DNA from: Anthostomella pinea
Taxonomy: Eukaryota > Ascomycota > Sordariomycetes > Xylariales > Xylariaceae
Direction of reading: 5' to 3'
NCBI GenBank assembly: GCA_963556695.1
Contig: CAUWAG010000010.1
Span: 5,766,001 to 5,830,000, forward strand
DNA: 64,000 nucleotides
Part shown: positions 54,895-64,000 of the stretch, piece after piece
How positions within the stretch are numbered: the stretch's first letter is position 1
Layout of the letters: each line of letters starts with the position of its first letter
Notes under the pieces: generated by a model
The model's database searches: none
What the model was told of the DNA's origin: nothing
The model's input: only the letters and a program-made list of their open reading frames with translations
Position numbers and translations under genes: made by a program

Positions 54895-56540
54895 TTGCTC
54901 TTCTCTACGAATCTTGCCCATTCAGCGCTCCTCTCCCCCAAGTATTGTAAACAGGCTGCCCTAGGCGAGTACCTGGGCAGCAGTCGGTCGCCCCAGGACC
55001 TGGTCCGCCTGATGCAACAACTTCAGACCAGGATCCAGCAACTCGAAGGTAGCAACCAGCAGCTGGAAGCACAAGTCTTGGCAGCCCCAGTGACAGGAAA
55101 CAGTGGGTATAAGTTACCCCCTCCAGCTTCTTACAATGGGAAGGACGGCAACGTCTAAGGCTTCCTTACCCAGGCCAAAGCCTACCTCAGGTTCTACGTA
55201 CGACAGATCAGTACGGAACCAGACAAGGTGCTCTGCGTGGCAGGATTCCTCAAGGGCGACGCCCTCGAATGGTTCGAACCAACCATAAGGAACTACCTTG
55301 ACAAGAACGAGGATGAGAGGAAAGACAAAACCAATAAGGTCTTCCGAAGCTATCGCCATTTCGAGGGGAAACTCAGGGCAACATTCGGAAACCCTGACAA
55401 AGCCAGGTTAGTGGAACGACGACTCATGACGCTGCGACAGCGAGGATCAGCATCCAAGTACGCAGCAGAATTCAAGCAGATCGCATCTCGAACCGACTGG
55501 ACCGACGAAGATGCTCTCATGGCACAGTTCTACACCGGACTCAGAGAAGACATCAAGGACGAAGTGTCCAAACCCAAGCGACCCGACGAGTTAAACGACT
55601 ACGTTACACAGGTAGTCAAGATCGATAACAGACTCTACGAACGACAGGCAGAGAAGCAAGGCTCAGGGGTCAGGACCTTCATCAAACCAAACATGGGGAA
55701 ACGACGATACGACAACCGAAACTACGCCCCCAGGACACCTAGTACCGCGACAGGATACCATTCAGGACCTATGGACCTCGACGCCACCAAACACGACAAG
55801 AAGGATGTCAAGTGTTATAACTGTGGGAGGAACGAACACAACTTGTGCGAGTCGACAACCAGCACACGACAGTGGAGAGGCCCCATTATCGCAGAGCCTG
55901 ATAGCCAAGCAGCTTGTCTCCACAACACCCACTCCTGCGAGGTTTTTCCCCTTGTGGTTTCCCTCGCCAGCAGATAACAAACACCTGCTTCATCCACCAA
56001 TGCGACATATATCGAACGGCTACTGGAACGATGTGTACACCGGAGGACTGAGGTCCACTGGGTCGCTTTGTCACTGGACAGGAGGTTTTTCTGACAGAAT
56101 CGTGCTTGGGTATTGACTAAAACCATCTGGACACTCCAGGTTGGTACCGCAACAGCGAGGATGGGCTCGTGCGCGGATCTGAATGTATCTAGACTAACAC
56201 CTCTACAACCTTGCGATGCAATGGCTCTGGGAGGCGTGGTTTGCCCTGTTGAGGGACTGCACCCACGATAAATAAAATCATCATCATCATCATGTGGGAG
56301 GAACGGACACTACAAGAAGGAATGCCGCTCTCCACCAAAGAACAACAACCAGTGGCGAAAGGTACCAGAACCCCAGCAACAGACTGCCGCCACAACACGC
56401 TCAGGATACAACAATGAGCGAGAAATCAACATGATGGCTAGGGCCAGCACTTCCCAAGGACCTCGCATCCCAGAAGAGGAATGCGAGTGCTATCACGACC
56501 AAGAAGGAACGGCGTGCTCGGTACACCCTGTTACGGTATT
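54895..56540 (+). mobile_element. Ty3/gypsy gag relic, split by an insertion
   Basis: One continuous frame from about 54895 to 55845 encodes a retrotransposon Gag: coiled-coil start (DLVRLMQQLQTRIQQLEGSN), the capsid region (FLKGDALEWFEPTIRNYLDK; YAAEFKQIASRTDWTDEDAL), and the first half of a CCHC knuckle (CYNCGRN). A single TAA at 55156 interrupts it where a CAA would restore the frame. At 55840 an unrelated 453-base element interrupts the knuckle. After it the Gag resumes (CGRNGHYKKECRSPP, then NNEREINMMARAST) until about 56540, where homology ends. No protease, RT or integrase follows, so the element is truncated. Orientation is plus. Confidence 0.88.
55840..56292 (+). mobile_element. 453-base inserted element with (ATC)n tail and 18-base target duplication, copy 3
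   Basis: The insertion lies inside the Gag zinc knuckle. The target TGTGGGAGGAACGAACAC (55822-55839) reappears at 56293-56310 with one G/A difference. The element ends in TCATCATCATCATCATCA after AAATAAA. A 3' simple-repeat tail with a long target duplication is the mark of target-primed reverse transcription (LINE or SINE). No protein or obvious pol III promoter is seen, so it could be a SINE-like element or a 5'-truncated LINE. Its last 110-150 bases are shared with copies at 42647 and 54673. Confidence 0.85.
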
Positions 56541-58800
56541 ACATAATACCTCCACATATTTATGTACATATATACCCCTAGCTTCCCCTTTCTCTTCCGA
56601 CATCGCCTCTTCTTCCTTAGATATCGTTGAATCTAGATATTTCATCCCATCAGCCCTGACCAGCGCAGCTGCAGGCCTGATGGTCACAGAAGCATCGGGG
56701 TTCGGCATTAGAGCACCACTGCCAGGGTCGGTAGCCAAGGGTTTCTGGCACAATCGAGGAGATGGACCTTCAGAGAAAGAGGTGACCGGTGTATCTGCAG
56801 ATAGTTTGGCCGCTGGAAAACGGGCTTCAGCATCCTCGTCATCGTTTATGCAGTTCAGGCTCGACACAGGTGTGGCTTGGGACCAGGTAAAGTCGTCAGA
56901 GTTGGCATTCTCCGGGCTGCTATAATTCGGGTTATAGTCTTTAATACCTGCTACGGGGTGATAAGATCAGTCTAAGCTTTCTCGTGATAAGTATATTACT
57001 TACACGTATCCACAGTGTTATTCATGTTATGGCAGGCTGATGATTGTTCCGTAGAAGCAGCGGCTTGGCAAAGGCTGATAGTACTGTCGTCCAAGTCTGT
57101 ACCACCGGCATTTTTAAAGAATGCGCTGGGCTGGCTTAAAATGCTTGCCGGGTCGTCATTGGATGGTTTCCCGTGACTGAAAGCTCCAGTGTCCTGTTCT
57201 AATGGGGATTGAACAGTGAAACCTTCCCCCAAGGGACCGCTGGACACTCTGGGTCTGATGCCGGTTGAGTGCCTCATTGTCGACTCGAGGGACAGGATTG
57301 CTGTGGGTTGAAGGCATCTGGAGGAAGTTCATATGCTGCTGAGGGTTTGTTGTTGATATAGGAGCAGCAGTTGTTCTCTTCGGCATCGGCTTTGGCTCTG
57401 GCTTCGGTGGCTGCCATGCCTTGAATTTCAGAATAAACATTTGAACAAGATAAAACAAGACTGAGTCAAAACACTTTCCCTCCAAGTGATTAAGGAAAGA
57501 CAAATTATATACTTTACACCCTGCCATTGAACCCAGCTCTCAATCCATGTTAGTAGCAATGCCTGATTATCATCATGTACCAGGGGTTGCCAAGATAAGC
57601 CTGACGTGTTTGACGTCCAGAATAGGTTATAACTCTCAAAAAGGCGGTATATGACCATCTGCCACGTCTCCGCCTCCTTCCAATCCTTGACCATCTCAAA
57701 ATGGCAATACCAGCGAAATATCATACGATAGTCTGTAGCCACATCTGATTCCATTTCGCCAAGATTTTCAAGAGCGGGTCAACGTCAGCCTCACGGGTTC
57801 TCCGGCGGTAAGACCCTTTCTGCAGATGGTTGTGAAGGAGTATACGACGTCTTAGAAATGTTGACCTGGGCTAATCGGGAGGCCCGTTAGGGGCCGGCTA
57901 GCCAGAGAGACGTATCCGGTAAGGTTGAAAGGGGGTCACCAGCCATTCCTCTTAGAGGTGCCTTAACATAAGGATACGGGGTACAGGAATAAGATACCCT
58001 GTCTATGGCAGACGAGGCGTTTACTCACGCTTACATAGCCTAATATGCTCCACCTTGATTATGGGTGATCCTGGCCTTTGGTCCAGCTCGTCACTAGCTG
58101 AGAACAGGCATAAGCAGATGGTAGCGAATCCAAGACAAAAACTTCCTGAAGAGGTAAAACTAGGCTGAAGAGGTCGTCGTAACGGGCAAATAATGCCTTG
58201 TGACCCTTGTGATGTTTTAGAGTGTCGTTAAGGCTGAAAGCAGGCGTTGGGAATGGTGCCAAGTTTGTTACATTGCTCCTTCGTATCTTCCGCAGCTTTC
58301 GCCCAGGTACCATAACTTCGCAAAGACCTGGAAAGTTTCTCAATGCAGGGGTTGCTTCTAACTGCCTACCACCACAAGGGTTGCAGGGTTGTAGGCAGTA
58401 ATGCGTCAAATTAGCAGGTACCAGTCGAAGAGCATCCATCTGCTCGATAGCTTAGCACTTATAGCTTCAAGGGTTATACAACAAGGATACAGATACTGCC
58501 AGTCAGGTAGCACCGTGGGCGGCATTTTGGTGCGCGACTCCTTAACCAGGCGCACGCCACTTTGCATTTGTGAGCCCTCGGTAATTAGCATCAGCTTGAC
58601 GGAGTCAAGAAGCCATAATGGATACAGAATTTCTTAAAGAGGCAGTCTTATTGGCATCGTAACCCTCGTGAGCATCCGTTAATACATCGTATTGCTTGCA
58701 CAGAAGAACCCCCTGCTGATGTTGAGAATCGAGACCAGAAACTTTTTCTAATAGATGGATACCCTGTCTGAGATGACTATTGCCTTCCACTAAGCTCTAT
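56541..58800 (-). pseudogene. Decayed minus-strand coding region of unknown family
   Basis: Several minus-strand frames look protein-like and fit one another. One, near 58780-58640, has SHLRQGIHLLEKVSGLDSQH. One, near 58590-58410, has VLPDWQYLYPCCITLEAISA. One, near 57754-57545, has FRWYCHFEMVKDWKEAETWQ and YNLFWTSNTSGLSWQPLVHD. After a plausible intron (GTAAAGTATATA to a TTCAG near 57426) comes a Pro/Lys-rich low-complexity region (QPPKPEPKPMPKRTTAAP). Frame changes and stops separate them. It is probably a broken gene, possibly from a transposon given the setting, but I do not recognise the family. Confidence 0.35.
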
Positions 58801-59530
58801 CGCCGCTATGACATGCTGCAGGTATCGGGGGAGCCGCTGGCCCTTCGGCCTTGTCTGGCTGGATATTGGGTCAAGTTATGACCTGAACAGTTAGTTGCCC
58901 GATGAGGAAAATCTGCTGCCGTTTCTCGCTTCTGGCATCACAAGCTGGTGGATTAGAATTCATGCCCCAGGTGATTCGGGGAAGGCCGTAACGGGGTGAC
59001 GACGCAAACCGTTGTGCCGCTTCTCACTGGGCAGGTTTACGGCCTGGCCAGAACATGACGTGAGGTGTTGTTATACGAATTGGGTGACTTCTTCTATGCG
59101 CGCTCATGGAAGTGCCCAAGTCGAGTGTGACGAGTTGACTGTTCGGCCCATTTGGTGACTTATGAGGCAGCCCCAGCACGCAAGTTCAAAGGCCAAGGAT
59201 AAGTCACAAACAATATTATAAGGTGTATGCGATAATAAAGCCATATACTAATTACAGGGTGTAAATATGCTGGAGGCCGCTGATACCACTGATGAATAAA
59301 GGTTATTTAGAATACAGACAGGGCTGTGACGGGGTCGGGCGTGGCGTAGTCTGAACTGAGCAAAGGGAAGAAGAGGTATAAGTGGACTTGGGAGGTATAT
59401 AAGGGGTTGATCCCATTTCTAGGTGCACAAAAAGCAGCGAGAGGTTGCATGGCTGAGAATTGCCCGACAGGGCAGGTGCCCGAAATGGCATGTTCGAGCC
59501 ACCATTTCCGGAAGCGGCCTTGCCGTCTCT
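58801..59530. other. Gene-free region before the AT-rich tract
   Basis: Mixed-composition DNA of about 0.7 kb. No gene, repeat or RNA is recognised. Confidence 0.35.
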
Positions 59531-59694
59531 TATTATACTTATTAAAATATTAAATTTATTTGAAACCGATTTCGTTCATAATTTACTCGTTATTAGATAC
59601 GGATACTTTTTAAAATACGTGGTAATACTGTATTACGATATTATAACGCCAAGTAAGTTTTACCTTATAAAATAATAAACGGTGGGGCCCTTTA

Positions 59695-59736
<42 letters not shown>

Positions 59737-62700
59737 TGTTATGAACTATTTCTATTGTTTTATTAAGCTTGTTTAAGCTTGTTATTGTTTTTGGCGCTTA
59801 TAACGATTATATTAAACTTAATAATATTTATTATAAACCTAATTTAATCGAAATTATAAATATTTATGCTTTAAATACTATGTTTCATAATTGCCGCTTT
59901 AACTTAGTAAAACTAGGCGCAATATGCGTTTAAATCTTTGTTTAAGACTCTTTAATAGTTTATTTTTTATAAAAACGTATTTGAAAGCCTAATATACGTA
60001 TAATAAATTTTTATATTTAATTCTTTGTAACGCTTTTAATTTTACGTGCTATTAATAGTTAATTTGTTATATTTTTAATAATTATGCCGGGGTAGAAATA
60101 CTTATACATTTAAGTTGAAAATAAAAGAAAGAATGTCATTTTTTAAAAACCGTAAGTTTTAAAATATTAAGTATGTTATTACGTTATAATAATCGGCTGG
60201 CAATTTTAATTTAAAAGTTGCTGTCATGATCCGTATTACAAAGTAGGAGCGCAATGGATCCAATTACTGTATACGTATAAAAATCATCAGGTGGGAAAGG
60301 AAAAGAAGATCTTGACCCGCAGCCAATTTGGCTGTTGGGATAGATCTAAGTGTTAGATACTAGCACGAATGTGTTGAATGGGAGCCGGAGATAGACACCG
60401 GAAGATCTACAGTGGGGCAGAGACGCTATCAGGTTTGAGCCAATTGTCAGAGTAAAGTGTGTGTGTGTATTCTCTCTGTCTAGAGTGTCCTTGTGCGACC
60501 GTGGCAGTTTTGTGCAAGAGGGGGCTAGATCGGGACGGAACAACTAGGTTCTGTTATCTACCTGTCAAGGTGCCTTTTAAGCGTACCTTTAATCCAATAG
60601 ACGCACAGGGCATCTGACGCACCAAGGAGACAGATGATCAATCTTTGCGCGCAAAGCAGAACAATCAATAGAATCAATCAACATCCGGGTATTCAACACC
60701 AAGCGACCGCCCCGCAATTCGGCTACAGAGCAACGTTCACACGGATATTGATGGATTCTGTTGATTGTGTTTTTTTTTCCAGCTAAGACTATCTCAATAC
60801 TTAGTTTTACTGGTAATTTGCCCTGTCGGCCAGGTCGCACACTAATATGCTGTTATCCATGTAACATATCACTATCATTCACGTGACATTATTTGTGCTA
60901 GTATCTAACATTATGTGACTTGCACGTGACGGGGACCAGGGCCAATGGTGGTGGCTAGGTGGCTAGGCACTATCAAAGTCGCGTTATCTAACTTGGATAG
61001 TTAATTGCAACTTCGATTTGTTATATCGTAGTATTATTAAAATAAATAAATAAATAATAGCTTTGTGACAGTGTACAACTGTATCCACCTAGTTGATCAG
61101 GTCAGGTGTAGGTTAGATAAGGATTGGGACCACTATACGTACTGCAGCCATTCAGCTGCCACACACTTAGCTTCCTTTTCCTTCCTCACCTTGTTATTTG
61201 GGGAATATAACACGAGATTCCACCACAACGCCGCAGGAATTGTGACAAGCTTAAAGTTAAAAGTTTATAATGTTAATAATGGCTTGCAGCTCGCTTATAT
61301 TTGTAGCTCGCTTGTTATTTACGTTATTAAATAAACGTATTTCTTGAATAAGTAATTTTTTTCTTTTTTTCTTTCTTATTAACAATAGATATTTTTAAGT
61401 ACTTTTTAACCGCTTTTTAAAATAAAATATTATAACTATTTATTAAACTATTTATAATATACTTATAACTTTATGTACATATGTTTGAAATTATTACATA
61501 ACTACTTAAAGCTTTTTTAAGCTTTTTCAAATTTACTTTATTTTTATTAAACCCTTTTTTTTACTTATAAATATTTAAAGAAGTTTAAAATTTAAGTTTT
61601 ATAATATTAGCTTCTTCTTATTACATTAATGTCTATTCATTAAAAGTATGAAGGTTATATTTAAATTTTGTTTATTACCTTTGTAATGATATTATAATAA
61701 AATTATTATTTAAATCAGTTTTTTCTAAGGTCATTACTTATTATAAATAATATAGCGTTATATAATTTATAGTAACATTAGATTTTTTAATAAGATTAAA
61801 TTTTATTAAGCAGTTATGAAAGTAATCTGTTATATTTATCTTAAAGTTATTATATCTAATAATCTTATTTATCATTTTCGTGTTATAACGTTATAGTTTT
61901 AAGCAGCTATAAAATATCTCCCAACTTGGAAATATATGCTTAAATTCATTTTTGCGGCTTTATAAAATTAGTCAATAATAAATTTAATTTTATAAGTTAA
62001 AAGCCTTTTTAAAGACTAAATTCTACTATATATTATCATAAACTTTAACTTGTGATGGTTCAACTGTCACGAAGCGTAAATAGGATGAGGACATAAAAGT
62101 CCTGATTGCACTACCTATGTGTAAGAATCTCTTGGTGGAGAGGGAAAGAAGGATCTGACCCGCCAGCCAATTCTGGTGGGATTAATGATCCTTCCATCCG
62201 CCCCACTATTACCTAGCCTAGTACAGTTGTAGCCACACGTCTTTTGCGCCAGGTTATGTGATGCTGCGCACAGGCCACCCTGATGGGTTGACAGACTTCC
62301 AGGAGGTCAGACCGTCACACTTTTCCTGAAAACAACAACGCTGTCACGCTCATACTACACTTATCGTTCCACGGATAATACTCTAAACTAGTTACAATGC
62401 GCAAACTTATATAATAAGAATAAAAACGTTAAAAAAGAATCCAATATATTAAATTATTTAACCTGTTATTTAAAAGGTTCGTAACAGCTTATTGTTTATG
62501 TTAAACGATAACATATTTTATAAAACTATACTAGCGATATTTTAACTTTCATGACGTTGAAGGAAATCCCTGATTAATATTATATTTAAGAAATATAGCT
62601 TTTTAAACGATAATAAGCTTAAAACGGTAGCGATAAGTTAAAAACATGTTTAATTATAAAATAGTTGAGTTTTAATTTCAAAAATAACGTTTTTTATAAC

Positions 62701-64000
62701 AAAAAGATTATTAAAAGCAATACTTTCTTTAATGTTGGATCCATGCGATTCCAAACTTCAACCATCCATACCAGATCCACATGTATGATTAGATAAGAGA
62801 TTAGATACCGGATTGTGAGGACACTTAGCCAGACCTGCAAGTCCAGCTGGACCTCACAATCCAACTATCAGTGTCACAGAATAGCAATTGACCACCACAC
62901 CAATTGGCTAAGCTCCCCACAAAAGGATGTGGAATATTCAGGATGGCAACTGAATATTCTATGGTGGTAGATATACCTGACGTTCCACGGGCTCCAGGGC
63001 TCTGTCTCATTCGGACATACCTGTACCGTATTAGAACGTCACAATCAGCAATATCATGACCTTGAACCAATACTCGAGTATTATGATTGATCGTCCAAGC
63101 CTGTTCCAACAGAAACCTTAAGATATAACGCTATAATACTATCTTTAAATATGTTATATCGGTTTTAAACCGTTAAAGTAATTTAGTTTCTAATGTTATA
63201 GCTTTTTATAATAAATTTTTCAAACGTACAAGCATAAAATTATATTAACATTAAATAAAAAGGCTATTTTTATATAAAGATTTAAATCTTAAAGCTATAA
63301 AAGCCTTCTATCGCGTATATATTGACTAAAAAAAGGTTGAGAATATAACGAAATAATTAAATATATATTTATAATAAATAAAGCTATTATTTTTATACTC
63401 TAGTACTTTTACTATAAAATACGGCAGGAAAAAAACGTTATTAACGTTAAAGATTTTATTAAACTTATAAAGTAGTATCGATTCAAAATATAAGTTATTT
63501 AAATAAAAAACGAATTTCTTACTATTTAATATATCATTTATTATATGAAAAAAAGATTATATCGGAAACCTTTTATCTTATACATTTAAGCTTAAAACGG
63601 GCGTGGCAAAAAGTCAGGATATATAAAAGTATAAAAGTGATAAAAAGTAAGTTGTTATACGATTCACAACTAGATATTATAAAGGCTACGTTTTATTTAT
63701 ATAATTATACTTTTTAAATAAGATTAAATGGATGTCGTTATATAAACATTTTTATAACTAGCTGATAAAAAAAATCTTAACGAATTACGAACCTTTTGAC
63801 TAGTATATTTTCACGCTTTTAATTATAAAGTATATGTCTTTTCAAAAGTAAAAAGGTTCAAAAGCGAAATAAGTTAAGTAAATTATAAAAGTTCGATTTA
63901 TAAGCATACGTTAACTATGTTATAAGATACGATCTTATTAATATTATTTTAGGGCAGGGTTGATGTCATGTACAGCCCGGTCTGTGGTATATAAAGGCCA
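59531..64000. other. AT-rich islands separated by GC-richer relic blocks
   Basis: Very AT-rich, TpA-rich, CpG-poor DNA occupies about 59531-60230, 61310-62045, 62390-62735 and 63110-63950. GC-richer blocks sit between (60231-61309, 62046-62389, 62736-63109). The blocks at 60290-60350 and 62130-62200 share a diverged segment (GACCCGCAGCCAATT versus GACCCGCCAGCCAATT), so they are relics of one repeat family. No gene is seen. The AT-rich parts fit heavily RIP-mutated repeats. Confidence 0.7.
59698..59737. repeat. (AAT)n microsatellite
   Basis: About thirteen consecutive AAT units at the start of the AT-rich tract. Confidence 0.95.

Overview
The window looks like a chromosome segment of a filamentous ascomycete (Pezizomycotina, probably Sordariomycete-like). 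The signs are short spliceosomal introns (mostly 50-150 bases, GTRNGT donors), a BBP/SF1 splicing factor and a PFF1 vacuolar protease with fungal architecture, an intron-bearing tRNA-Glu, a highly reducing polyketide synthase, and transposon relics whose stop codons and AT-rich blocks resemble repeat-induced point mutation (RIP). Species cannot be named from the sequence alone.

Layout. 0-7 kb: an F-box/ankyrin gene interrupted by an in-frame TGA, a sirtuin, a decayed LovD-like beta-lactamase fragment, tRNA-Glu(CTC) and an MFS transporter. 7-16 kb: gene-poor, with a possible decayed membrane-protein gene, a secreted double-psi beta-barrel protein and a three-exon secreted cysteine-rich protein. 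16-22 kb: two core genes, the M28 vacuolar membrane protease PFF1 and the branchpoint-binding protein BBP/SF1. 22.5-35 kb: the secondary-metabolism locus. It holds a seven-exon glutathione S-transferase, a seven-exon 2508-residue HR-PKS (KS-AT-DH-cMT-ER-KR-ACP, no release domain) and, divergently across a 937-base shared promoter, a four-exon 495-residue PLP-dependent alpha-oxoamine synthase (AOS).

35-64 kb: transposon-rich, decaying DNA. It contains a pogo/Fot-type DNA transposon with identical 68-base terminal inverted repeats but a dead transposase, a two-exon membrane protein, the broken C-terminal end of a DUF3638/DUF3645 giant protein, an intact four-exon secreted HtrL/YibB-like gene, and Ty3/gypsy pol and gag relics. 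The gag is split by an inserted element with an (ATC)n tail and an 18-base target duplication. The last ~4.5 kb is AT-rich islands separated by GC-richer relic blocks.

How the genes fit together. A PKS with no offloading domain beside an AOS is the core arrangement of fumonisin-, AAL-toxin- and sphingofungin-type pathways. There the AOS releases the ACP-bound chain by decarboxylative condensation with an amino acid, giving a sphinganine-like aminopolyketide. This locus carries only the PKS, the AOS and perhaps the GST, so it is a minimal, possibly uncharacterised member of that class. Three copies of TCCGGCGAC in the shared promoter are candidate regulator sites. All exon models for the main genes were read by eye from splice signals and reading-frame continuity; each adds up to a whole number of codons.
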